In this document: positions 1 to 6,840 of the stretch, piece after piece
Layout of the letters: every line of letters begins with the position of its first letter
How positions within the stretch are numbered: position 1 is the first letter of the stretch
Source of the DNA: Bacteroidota bacterium
Lineage (GTDB): Bacteria > Bacteroidota > Bacteroidia > Flavobacteriales > Flavobacteriaceae
Direction: 5' to 3'
DNA: 17,610 nt
Assembly (NCBI GenBank): GCA_023427845.1
Contig: JAEYZX010000156.1
Coordinates: 1-17,610, forward strand
Notes under the pieces: generated by a model
Told to the model about the DNA's origin: nothing
Databases searched by the model: none
The model's input: only the letters and a program-made list of their open reading frames with translations
Made by a program: the position numbers and the translations under genes

Positions 1-271
1 GGTTTACAGCAGGCTGCCGTTCATCACGCCAGAAAATCGCGACCGGTACATTGTGCCCGGGAAGAGAATCCAGCACACCGATTCACTCGACATTTACCTC
101 GTGAAAGTCACAAATGTGCTGGGACGAAACAATGTGAGCCCGTTCAGCTACATAAAGCCGACATTGAGGGAAGTTATCGTAAATAAAAGAAAGCTTGAAC
201 TGATTAAAAAATTTGAAAAAGAAATAACTGATGATGCGATTAAAAACAATAAATATGAAATATATAAGTAA
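1..271 (+). CDS. C-terminal part of an uncharacterised periplasmic protein, probably a SurA/PPIase-associated partner (5' end outside window)
   Basis: The reading frame is open from base 2 to a TAA at 269-271, so only the last 89 codons are present. A GTG at 53 is merely an internal codon, since the frame continues upstream without a stop. The visible part has no catalytic motif. It ends in a charged, helical, Lys/Glu-rich tail whose last residues read NNKYEIYK. It overlaps the next gene, a SurA-like PPIase, which suggests translational coupling and a shared envelope role. From memory, flavobacterial genomes often carry several PPIase or PPIase-like genes in tandem at this locus, and this tail resembles the smaller member of such sets. 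The family assignment is therefore inference from context; that it is a real coding 3' end is well supported. Confidence 0.6.
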   Translation, partial: VYSRLPFITPENRDRYIVPGKRIQHTDSLDIYLVKVTNVLGRNNVSPFSYIKPTLREVIVNKRKLELIKKFEKEITDDAIKNNKYEIYK

Positions 272-1658
272 GCTGCTTTGCGCTGCATTTTGCATTGCTG
301 CTTTTTCTGCCGGCAATGCGCAGGAAATAATCCGCGACAGCTCCGATGTTGCCGAAAACACTACTAATTCTACAAAGCGTCAGAAAATTGATGGAATCGT
401 CGCAACAATCGGCGACTATATCGTGCTCGACTCCGATATCGACAAAATGTATATCGAGATGGCAAGTTCGGGGAATTCAGTAACTGATATTCCACGATGC
501 CAGGTTTTGGGAATGTTGATGGAAGACAAACTTTATGCACACCACGCGATTCAGGACAGTATAGTGGTGTCGGATGCCGAAGTTTCAGACCGGTTGGAAA
601 AACAGTTGGGCTACATGGTCGAGCAGCTTAAATCGGTCGACAATGTAGTGAAGTACTTCAAAAAGAACAGCGAAGAGGAATTCCGAACCGATCTTCACGA
701 AATCATTAAATTGAACATGCTCACCGAGCAAATGCGCAATAGAATCGTCGAGGACATTGACATTACACCGGAAGAAGTGCGGAATTTCTTTAAAAAAATA
801 CCTGAATCCGAATTGCCGCAATTCGGCGCCGAGGTTGAAGTTGCCCAAATCGTAGTGGAACCCAAAATCTCCGACGCAGAAAAGCAAAAAACAATCGAAC
901 AGCTTAGAGGTTTCAAAAAGGAAATTCAGGAAGGCGCAAGCTTTTTCGGTAAAGCGGTGCTCTATTCACAGGATCCCGGCTCAAGTTCAAACGGCGGTTT
1001 CTACCGCATGAACCGTAAAACTCCTTTTGTAAAAGAATTCAAAGATGTGGCGTTCAGCCTCGGTGAAGGTGAAATTTCTGAGCCGTTTGAAACCGATTTT
1101 GGATACCATATCATAATGGTTGAAAAAATCCGCGGTCAGGATGTCGATCTTCGACACATATTGCTAACTCCAAAGATCACCGAAGCGTCGCTTGCCGAAG
1201 CAAAGGAAAAAATCACGCTGATCCGCAAAAAGATCGAGGATAAGGAAGTTTCATTTGCAGATGCTGCACGGACAATGTCGGATGAAAAAGAAACACGCGC
1301 AAATGGCGGCGCGCTGATCAACCCTAAAACACAGGATACGCGTTTCGAACTCACAAAAATGGATCCGGCACTTTACAACCAGGTCTCGAACCTTAAAGAG
1401 GGCGAAGTATCGCTGCCAATCCTCGATGAAGGACAAAACGGAAAGAAAAAATATAAAATCCTTACCGTGACTAAGCGCTACGACGCGCACACAGCCGATT
1501 ATTCACTCGATTATACCAAGATCAAAAACCTTGCACTCAAAGAAAAACAAATCGAGGCTATCGGAAAATGGTCTGACGAGAAAATCAAAGAGACCTACGT
1601 TAAGATCAATGGCGAATACCGCGATTGCGATTTTACGAACAACTGGTTGAAGAAATAG
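255..1658 (+). CDS. SurA-like periplasmic peptidylprolyl isomerase/chaperone with two parvulin domains
   Basis: The predicted protein is 467 aa from the ATG at 255. An ATG at 231 would add eight residues (MMRLKTIN) before a clean signal peptide, so 255 is preferred: the protein then starts MKYISKLLCAAFC and has a cleavage-like SAGNAQ end. It overlaps the upstream gene by 17 bases. After the signal comes a SurA-N-like helical region (about residues 30-160) with an IDGIVATIGDYIVLDSDID opening typical of SurA homologues. Two parvulin-like segments follow (about 190-295 and 298-405). The first carries a YSQDPGSSSNGGF stretch and a strong FGYHIIMVEK end; the second begins LRHILL. By family knowledge such proteins help outer-membrane proteins fold in the periplasm. 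Each parvulin domain appears to keep only one of the two usual histidines, so chaperone activity may dominate over isomerase activity. Confidence 0.9.
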   Translation: MKYISKLLCAAFCIAAFSAGNAQEIIRDSSDVAENTTNSTKRQKIDGIVATIGDYIVLDSDIDKMYIEMASSGNSVTDIPRCQVLGMLMEDKLYAHHAIQDSIVVSDAEVSDRLEKQLGYMVEQLKSVDNVVKYFKKNSEEEFRTDLHEIIKLNMLTEQMRNRIVEDIDITPEEVRNFFKKIPESELPQFGAEVEVAQIVVEPKISDAEKQKTIEQLRGFKKEIQEGASFFGKAVLYSQDPGSSSNGGFYRMNRKTPFVKEFKDVAFSLGEGEISEPFETDFGYHIIMVEKIRGQDVDLRHILLTPKITEASLAEAKEKITLIRKKIEDKEVSFADAARTMSDEKETRANGGALINPKTQDTRFELTKMDPALYNQVSNLKEGEVSLPILDEGQNGKKKYKILTVTKRYDAHTADYSLDYTKIKNLALKEKQIEAIGKWSDEKIKETYVKINGEYRDCDFTNNWLKK

Positions 1659-1660
1659 AA

Positions 1661-1749
1661 GCACGGGCCGGCTGCTTCCACGTTGCCGGCTGCCCGCTTT
1701 CGCCTGTATGCCCAATGAATTGGGCGATGCCGGCTCTATCGGGGCTAAA
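1661..1749. repeat. Degenerate intergenic repeat-like element with central inverted repeat
   Basis: This GC-rich block lies between the PPIase stop and the MoxR gene, in contrast to the AT-rich bases after it. It contains GCCGGCT three times (from 1667, 1685 and 1729). At its centre is a 7-bp inverted repeat, GCCCAAT (1710-1716) and ATTGGGC (1719-1725), separated only by GA, followed by GATGCCG and CTATCGGGGCTAAAA. The right half resembles a dispersed intergenic repeat I recall from Flavobacterium genomes, in which a variable hairpin is followed by GATGCCG and ATCGGGGCTAAA. The inverted repeat could also act as a transcription terminator or mRNA-stabilising hairpin for the PPIase transcript, but no T-tract follows it directly. 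Confidence 0.45.
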
Positions 1750-1804
1750 AAAGCAGCTTTGATTTCCCATTAATGTTTTTATCCGCTAAAATCATATTAC
1801 AATT

Positions 1805-2758
1805 ATGTCTGATGTCACCGCAATTCAAAACCTGGTCGCAAAACGAAACCAGCTCAAAACCGAAATAGCAAAGATCATTGTCGGTCAGGATGAAGTCGTC
1901 GACCAGATTCTTCTAAGCATATTCTCGGGCGGGCACGCACTCTTGGTTGGAGTTCCCGGCCTGGCAAAAACATTGATGGTCAATACGATCGCACAGGCAT
2001 TGGGACTGGATTTCAAAAGGATCCAGTTCACACCCGATTTGATGCCATCTGATATTCTTGGAAGCGAGATACTCGACGAGAATCGCCAATTCAAATTTAT
2101 CAAAGGCCCGATATTTTCGAACATCATCCTTGCCGACGAAATCAATCGTACTCCGCCAAAAACTCAGGCTGCACTGCTTGAAGCCATGCAGGAACGTGCA
2201 GTCACGATCGCCGGCCACAATTATAAATTGTCCCTGCCGTACTTCGTTCTGGCAACACAAAACCCGATAGAACAGGAGGGGACTTATCCATTACCGGAGG
2301 CGCAACTTGACCGCTTCATGTTTTCAATAAAGCTAGATTATCCGTCATTTGCCGAGGAAGTCCAGGTGGTAAAAAGCACCACAACCGATTCGAACCAGAC
2401 AGTCCTTGCATTGTTTTCAGCGCAGGAGATCATCGATTTCCAGCATCTGATAAGACGAATCCCGGTAGCCGACAATGTAATCGAATATGCAGTAACGTTG
2501 GTGAGCAAGACCCGTCCCGATAATTCAATGGCAACCGACTTCATAAAAAATTACATCGATTGGGGTGCCGGTCCGCGTGCTTCCCAAAACCTGATCCTCG
2601 CAGCAAAAGCACATGCGGCTTTCAACGGGAAATTTTCGCCCGATATCGAAGATGTGAAAGCAGTTGCGACAGGCATACTTCGCCATCGTGTCGTCAAAAA
2701 CTACAAAGCCGACGCCGAAGGGATTACAATCGAAAGAATCATAACATCACTGTACTAA
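1805..2758 (+). CDS. MoxR-type AAA+ ATPase
   Basis: The 317-aa protein has the usual length for MoxR ATPases and begins at an ATG after an AT-rich leader. Walker A is GVPGLAKT (residues 49-56) and Walker B is ILADE (108-112), followed by NRTPPKTQAALLEAMQE, a very typical MoxR segment. Sensor 1 is TQNP (151-154), and EAQLDRF (165-171) carries the candidate arginine finger. By family knowledge MoxR proteins act with von Willebrand factor A-domain partners as chaperones that assemble complexes or insert metals and cofactors. Here no DUF58 or VWA gene follows: a strong terminator sits right after the stop and aconitase comes next. The ATPase therefore looks like a single-gene unit, or a member of a unit with the PPIase upstream. 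Its client cannot be read from the sequence. Confidence 0.93.
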   Translation: MSDVTAIQNLVAKRNQLKTEIAKIIVGQDEVVDQILLSIFSGGHALLVGVPGLAKTLMVNTIAQALGLDFKRIQFTPDLMPSDILGSEILDENRQFKFIKGPIFSNIILADEINRTPPKTQAALLEAMQERAVTIAGHNYKLSLPYFVLATQNPIEQEGTYPLPEAQLDRFMFSIKLDYPSFAEEVQVVKSTTTDSNQTVLALFSAQEIIDFQHLIRRIPVADNVIEYAVTLVSKTRPDNSMATDFIKNYIDWGAGPRASQNLILAAKAHAAFNGKFSPDIEDVKAVATGILRHRVVKNYKADAEGITIERIITSLY

Positions 2759-2762
2759 AATC

Positions 2763-2785
2763 GCTCCGAAAGGAGCTTTTTTTTT
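2763..2785 (+). terminator. Rho-independent terminator after moxR
   Basis: A 5-bp GC-rich stem (GCTCC 2763-2767, GGAGC 2772-2776) closes a GAAA tetraloop and is followed at once by nine T residues (2777-2785). It starts four bases after the MoxR stop codon and separates this gene from aconitase. Confidence 0.9.
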
Positions 2786-2990
2786 GGCGTGGCCATAATT
2801 TAGAAAGATTCTGCCGTGCTGCCAGGCCTGCGGCAATTGCAGGGTTTTTAAAATTTAACCCTATTATTACAAATAGCGTAAAATAGGCTTCATATTTTAA
2901 CATTAGTGCAAAAAAAGTAGTGAAAACTGACTTTCTGCAAATAATATCTTAGCCTTTGCTTCTTCTGCTGTAAATTTTTCAAAATCCACA
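2786..2990. other. Non-coding stretch upstream of aconitase, with an inverted repeat
   Basis: This stretch is gene-free on the + strand. It holds an 8-bp palindrome, CAGGCCTG (2823-2830), and an inverted repeat AGGGTT (2841-2846) / AACCCT (2857-2862) around a 10-base A/T interior. The remainder is AT-rich. It could hold upstream control sites for aconitase or a second promoter, but nothing can be assigned firmly. Confidence 0.35.
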
Positions 2991-2999
2991 TGATTATCG

Positions 3000-3007
3000 T
3001 AAATTTG
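3000..3007 (+). promoter_or_regulatory. Putative Bacteroidota -7 promoter box for aconitase
   Basis: TAAATTTG matches the Bacteroidota sigma consensus TAnnTTTG exactly, and it lies 24 bases before the ATG at 3032. No clear TTTG -33 box is visible at the expected distance, so the call rests on the -7 match and its position. Confidence 0.5.
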
Positions 3008-3031
3008 TGATGAAAAATTTAAACTAGAATT

Positions 3032-5299
3032 ATGGCGTTTGATATTGATATGATTAAAAAGGTCTACGGCAATATGCCCGCTCGCGTCGATAAAGCGCGT
3101 GAATTGGTTGGCCGCCCGTTGACATTGTCGGAAAAGATTTTATATACACACCTTTGGGAAGGAATGCCAGCAAAGGCATTTACCCGTGGAAAAGAATACG
3201 TCGACTTTGCACCCGACCGCGTGGCGTGTCAGGATGCTACCGCTCAGATGGCATTGCTTCAGTTTATGCATGCCGGAAAAACCAAGGTTGCTGTTCCAAC
3301 AACGGTACATTGCGATCACCTGATCCAGGCGAAAGTTGGTGCTGAATCCGATCTGGCACGCGCCAAATCACAAAGCAATGAAGTTTTCGAATTTCTTTCG
3401 TCTGTATCAAACAAATATGGAATCGGTTTCTGGCGTCCCGGTGCAGGGATTATCCACCAGGTTGTACTCGAAAATTATGCATTCCCGGGCGGAATGATGA
3501 TTGGTACCGATTCTCATACCGTAAATGCAGGCGGACTCGGAATGGTGGCGATCGGAGTTGGTGGCGCAGATGCTGTCGACGTAATGTCGGGAATGGCGTG
3601 GGAATTGAAATTTCCTAAGTTGATAGGTGTGAAACTAACAGGCCGCCTTTCGGGCTGGACAGCGCCAAAAGATATAATTCTTAAGGTTGCCGGAATTCTG
3701 ACCGTTAAAGGTGGAACCGGCGCAATCATCGAGTATTTTGGCGAAGGCGCACGCGCTATGTCGTGTACCGGAAAAGCAACGATATGTAATATGGGCGCTG
3801 AAGTTGGTGCCACCACGTCGACATTTGGTTACGACGAATCGATGGACCGCTATTTACGCGCAACCGACCGGGCCGAAATTGCCGATGAAGCCAACAAAAT
3901 TGCTTCGTACCTAACAGGTGACGATGAAGTTTACGCAAATCCTGAACAATACTTTGACCAGGTTATCGAAATCAACTTATCGGAATTGGAACCGTATTTA
4001 AATGGTCCATTTACTCCGGATCTTGCAACGCCAATCTCGAAAATGCGCGAGGAAGCAATCAAAAACGATTGGCCACTAAACATTCAATACGGATTGATAG
4101 GTTCTTGTACGAATTCATCGTACGAAGATATCGCACGCTCAGCTTCACTTGCAAAACAGGTTGCGGCAAAAAATCTAAAAACAAAATCAAACTTCACTAT
4201 CACACCGGGATCTGAATTGGTGCGTTATACTATTGAGCGCGACGGTTTTATTGATACATTCGACAAAATTGGCGCTACTGTATTTGCAAATGCCTGCGGG
4301 CCATGTATCGGAATGTGGGATCGTGAAGGTGCTGATAAGGAAGAACGAAATACTATTGTACACTCGTTCAACCGTAACTTCTCAAAACGTGCCGACGGAA
4401 ATCCGAATACGCTTGCCTTTGTAGGATCACCGGAACTCGTTACGGCTTTGGCGATTGCAGGCGATTTAGGTTTCAACCCGCTTACCGATACGTTGATAAA
4501 CGAGGATGGGATGGAAGTCATGCTTGACGAACCAACAGGCGACGAGCTTCCGCAAAGAGGTTTTGATGTGGAAGACGCCGGATACCAAGCGCCTGCTGAA
4601 GATGGGACCGGTGTAGAGGTTGTAGTGAGCCCGACTTCGGAAAGACTCCAGCTTTTGGACCCATTTGAACCTTGGAACGGTCAGAATATAATTGGCGCCC
4701 GATTGCTGATCAAAGCGATGGGTAAATGTACAACCGACCATATTTCAATGGCTGGACCGTGGTTGCGTTTCCGTGGTCATTTGGATAATATTTCAAATAA
4801 TATGCTTATTGGCGCGGTCAATGCGTTTAACGAGCGGACAAATTTGGTAAAAAATCAGCTCACCAATGAATACGATGCAGTACCTGCGGTGCAGCGGGCA
4901 TATAAGGCAGCCGGTATTCCGACAGTTGTGGTAGGTGATCACAATTATGGCGAAGGTTCTTCAAGGGAACATGCTGCTATGGAACCTAGGTTCCTCGGTG
5001 TAAAAGCGGTACTTGTCAAATCGTTTGCGCGTATTCATGAAACCAACCTCAAAAAACAGGGAATGCTGGCACTGACGTTTGCAAATGAAGCCGACTACGA
5101 CAAGATTCGGGAGAACGATACGATCAATTTCACTAATCTGGTCGATTTTGCGCCGGGTGTTCCATTGACGCTTGAGTTTGTACATGACGATGGCAGCATT
5201 GATGTCATTATCGCAAACCATACGTACAACGAAGGACAAATTGGATGGTTTGTAGCGGGATCGGCATTAAATCTGATCGCAGCTGCAGGTCATGCATAA
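3032..5299 (+). CDS. acn: Aconitate hydratase, mitochondrial-type
   Basis: The 755-aa protein converts citrate to isocitrate through cis-aconitate in the TCA cycle and is cytoplasmic. Its length and sequence fit the mitochondrial-type aconitase rather than the longer AcnA or the rearranged AcnB type. The three cysteines that bind the [4Fe-4S] cluster are visible: Cys359 in GSCTNSS, and Cys422 and Cys425 in ACGPCIG. This is one residue off the classical numbering 358/421/424 of the mammalian mature enzyme. The swivel domain carries GEGSSREHAAMEPR with the catalytic serine region at residues 643-645, again offset by one. Substrate-site segments such as GTDSHTVNAGGLG (158-170) are intact. The gene is monocistronic, with a promoter-like box 24 bases upstream and a perfect terminator downstream. 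I see no frameshift or missing key residue. Confidence 0.97.
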   Translation: MAFDIDMIKKVYGNMPARVDKARELVGRPLTLSEKILYTHLWEGMPAKAFTRGKEYVDFAPDRVACQDATAQMALLQFMHAGKTKVAVPTTVHCDHLIQAKVGAESDLARAKSQSNEVFEFLSSVSNKYGIGFWRPGAGIIHQVVLENYAFPGGMMIGTDSHTVNAGGLGMVAIGVGGADAVDVMSGMAWELKFPKLIGVKLTGRLSGWTAPKDIILKVAGILTVKGGTGAIIEYFGEGARAMSCTGKATICNMGAEVGATTSTFGYDESMDRYLRATDRAEIADEANKIASYLTGDDEVYANPEQYFDQVIEINLSELEPYLNGPFTPDLATPISKMREEAIKNDWPLNIQYGLIGSCTNSSYEDIARSASLAKQVAAKNLKTKSNFTITPGSELVRYTIERDGFIDTFDKIGATVFANACGPCIGMWDREGADKEERNTIVHSFNRNFSKRADGNPNTLAFVGSPELVTALAIAGDLGFNPLTDTLINEDGMEVMLDEPTGDELPQRGFDVEDAGYQAPAEDGTGVEVVVSPTSERLQLLDPFEPWNGQNIIGARLLIKAMGKCTTDHISMAGPWLRFRGHLDNISNNMLIGAVNAFNERTNLVKNQLTNEYDAVPAVQRAYKAAGIPTVVVGDHNYGEGSSREHAAMEPRFLGVKAVLVKSFARIHETNLKKQGMLALTFANEADYDKIRENDTINFTNLVDFAPGVPLTLEFVHDDGSIDVIIANHTYNEGQIGWFVAGSALNLIAAAGHA

Positions 5300-5317
5300 T
5301 CTTAATCATTAAAAAAT

Positions 5318-5347
5318 TAAAGGCTTCCAATTGGAAGCCTTTTTTTA
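5318..5347 (+). terminator. Bidirectional terminator between aconitase and the metallophosphoesterase
   Basis: Bases 5321-5340 form a perfect 20-base palindrome (AGGCTTCCAA and its complement), preceded by A-rich sequence and followed by a run of T (5340-5346). It lies between two convergent genes and can end transcription from both sides, although the T run overlaps the end of the - strand gene's coding sequence. Confidence 0.92.
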
Positions 5348-6061
5348 TTGGTGACGTAAAGATATGAGTTCGGTGGTGATTCCCGCTTCATCCAAATATA
5401 TGATACGGTAACCAAAATAAGAAATGTCACGCTCTATTTCGACAGTACCTTTTTCAATTTGGTAGGAAACTGCATGCGTAACAAATTGACGAATATTTCC
5501 ATCTGCAATTTCATCAGTCGTATGATAATGGCCACAGAAAATGGTGATTTCTTTTCCGCTCTCACGGAGTAACCGCTCTAATTCGGCACGGTTTCGCAAC
5601 GGATACTTAGCGTCAACAGGCGAATCGACCGCCAAAATAGGATGATGTATAAAAATCACAACATCTGCTTTCGCATCTTTTAGTGAATCCGATAGCCAAT
5701 CCAGCTGTTGTCTGCTGATAGTATCACTCGATGAATCCAGAAAAAAAACATCATATTTTCCAAAACGGTATCGATAAAATAACTCGTTTCGATGCTTTGC
5801 TTCGGGATTGTCATAGTACTTTTTCACATCATCGAATGAGTCGTGGTTGCCAAGGGTGATGTTAATCTTCTCGGAATAACCGTACAAAGAATCAAAAAAG
5901 GTTTCATGCGAATTGGCCAGACCGATATCTCCGCCTATAACTATTTCATCGATATTGTGATGTGTAAGATTCTCGAATACCGCCTGCCAATTCTTTTCAG
6001 CGTCAATTCCGGGCGGCAATTCTTCCTCCAAATGTAAATCTGTGATATATGCTATCGTCAT
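5345..6061 (-). CDS. Calcineurin-like metallophosphoesterase (CpdA/Icc-like class)
   Basis: The 238-aa protein contains the full metallophosphoesterase signature in order: D8-L-H10 near the N-terminus, GGD (43-45), GNHD (71-74), a HH pair (139-140) and GHYH (177-180). These supply the two-metal centre. No signal peptide is visible, so it is probably cytoplasmic. The nearest familiar group is the class III cyclic-nucleotide phosphodiesterase/Icc family, but the substrate cannot be read from sequence. It is the last gene of a probable leftward unit with the YciI-like and DinB-like genes (17-base gap to the YciI-like gene). Its stop sits against the shared terminator with aconitase. There is no Shine-Dalgarno before the ATG, in keeping with the rest of the window. 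Confidence 0.85.
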   Translation of the reverse strand: MTIAYITDLHLEEELPPGIDAEKNWQAVFENLTHHNIDEIVIGGDIGLANSHETFFDSLYGYSEKINITLGNHDSFDDVKKYYDNPEAKHRNELFYRYRFGKYDVFFLDSSSDTISRQQLDWLSDSLKDAKADVVIFIHHPILAVDSPVDAKYPLRNRAELERLLRESGKEITIFCGHYHTTDEIADGNIRQFVTHAVSYQIEKGTVEIERDISYFGYRIIYLDEAGITTELISLRHQ

Positions 6062-6078
6062 ATTTTAAGATTTTTCAT

Positions 6079-6519
6079 TTATATTTTAGTCTTCTGTATT
6101 TTCTCGTGTATCGGTAAATGTTCGGCTAATGCAGCGGATCCATACCATTCATAAAGTTCGGCATCAAGTAATTTTTCCCTGATTGCAGGATCGGACTCAA
6201 GCAGCTTCAGTGCCTCATCCTTCGTCTTGACATTTAATATGAATATTCCGCGATACGATTTGTCGTTTTTCATCATAGGGCCGGCAACGACCAACTTTTC
6301 GTCTGCCGCAAGCTTGCCGATGTTATCCATGTGGCCGCGAAACAGCTGGTTCACTGTCGTCTGATCGGCCGTGGTATTGCTTCCGGTTTTTAGCATTACC
6401 AAAATGTACGATTTCATTCCGTATTGATCGGCACCGAGTTTTTCTGCGAGCGCGGCATCATAAGTTTGTCCCGATGCACTTAACGATATTGCAAAAAGTG
6501 CAAGTATTAGATTTTTCAT
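6079..6519 (-). CDS. Exported YciI-like (YCII-related domain) protein
   Basis: The 146-aa protein starts with a signal peptide (MKNLILALFAISLSASGQ, cleavage likely near residue 18). The rest matches the small ferredoxin-like YCII fold: a YILVMLKTG strand (38-46), LFRGHMDNIGKLAADEKLVVAGPM with the conserved His63 (59-82), YRGIFILNVKTKDEALKLLESDPA (89-112) and an ELYEWYGS end (121-128). Most YciI proteins are cytoplasmic and of unclear function, with some acting as dehydrochlorinases or decarboxylase-like enzymes. An exported version with a tail is a known variant in Bacteroidota. The ATG overlaps the stop of the upstream DinB-like gene by four bases (ATGA), so translation is probably coupled. 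The substrate is unknown. Confidence 0.8.
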   Translation of the reverse strand: MKNLILALFAISLSASGQTYDAALAEKLGADQYGMKSYILVMLKTGSNTTADQTTVNQLFRGHMDNIGKLAADEKLVVAGPMMKNDKSYRGIFILNVKTKDEALKLLESDPAIREKLLDAELYEWYGSAALAEHLPIHEKIQKTKI

Positions 6520-6740
6520 TGGTGTGGATTATTATTAGTCGGATGTTTCGCCAGCATGACGATTTGCCCCAGGTGATAGGCATCATGCTGGATATTGCCG
6601 TGAATGTGTTCATAATAAGTTTGACCCTCTGGCGGATAAATTTTTTCGAACGATAATGTGCTGACAAGCATTTCCTCAAGCCATGGATTTCCGTTATAAA
6701 GATTTTCGAAAAGTGATAAGATGCGATGCGATTCGGCCAT
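6516..6740 (-). CDS. Short DinB-family-like protein, apparently with an internal deletion
   Basis: This 74-aa frame reads like the two ends of a DinB/YfiT-type four-helix protein joined together. The start (MAESHRILSLFENLYNGNPW) resembles the first helix of such proteins. The part from about residue 31 (FEKIYPPEGQTYYEHIHGN, then IQHDAYHLGQIVMLAK) is the typical last-helix region with the metal-binding HDAYH pattern. Full-length homologues are about twice this size. They have a middle region, including another metal-binding histidine and helices 2-3, that is absent here. The apparent junction is near residue 29-30 (about bases 6650-6657). The frame is intact, ends in ATGA overlapping the YciI-like gene, and starts just after a terminator. 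It may be a degraded gene kept in frame, or a real mini-protein. The family match is from memory. Confidence 0.6.
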   Translation of the reverse strand: MAESHRILSLFENLYNGNPWLEEMLVSTLSFEKIYPPEGQTYYEHIHGNIQHDAYHLGQIVMLAKHPTNNNPHQ

Positions 6741-6751
6741 GTTTAAAATTA

Positions 6752-6785
6752 CAAAAAAAAATCCGTCTCAAACGAAACGGACTAA
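6752..6785 (-). terminator. Rho-independent terminator after the GAPDH gene
   Basis: Read on the - strand, the stem is ACGGA-type (arms 6777-6781 and 6762-6766, extended by two more pairs across one mismatch, loop 6770-6773). It is followed by nine T residues (complement of 6753-6761). It lies about 60 bases past the GAPDH stop and before the DinB-like gene. Confidence 0.8.
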
Positions 6786-6840
6786 TTTGTAACGAGGTCT
6801 ATTCGTGATTCCAGTTTTTGTCCAATCTGAAATCTGCTTC

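Noticed and set aside
2560..2886. + strand 108-codon frame running past the end of moxR
   Set aside because: It is a different frame within moxR that continues through the terminator; composition is unlike a protein and there is no homology signal.
3452..3460. TTATCCACC, one mismatch from a DnaA box
   Set aside because: A single site inside the aconitase coding sequence; expected by chance.
6458..6679. - strand 73-codon frame over the DinB-like/YciI-like junction
   Set aside because: It overlaps two better-supported frames with a 4-base coupled junction, and its protein has no family features.
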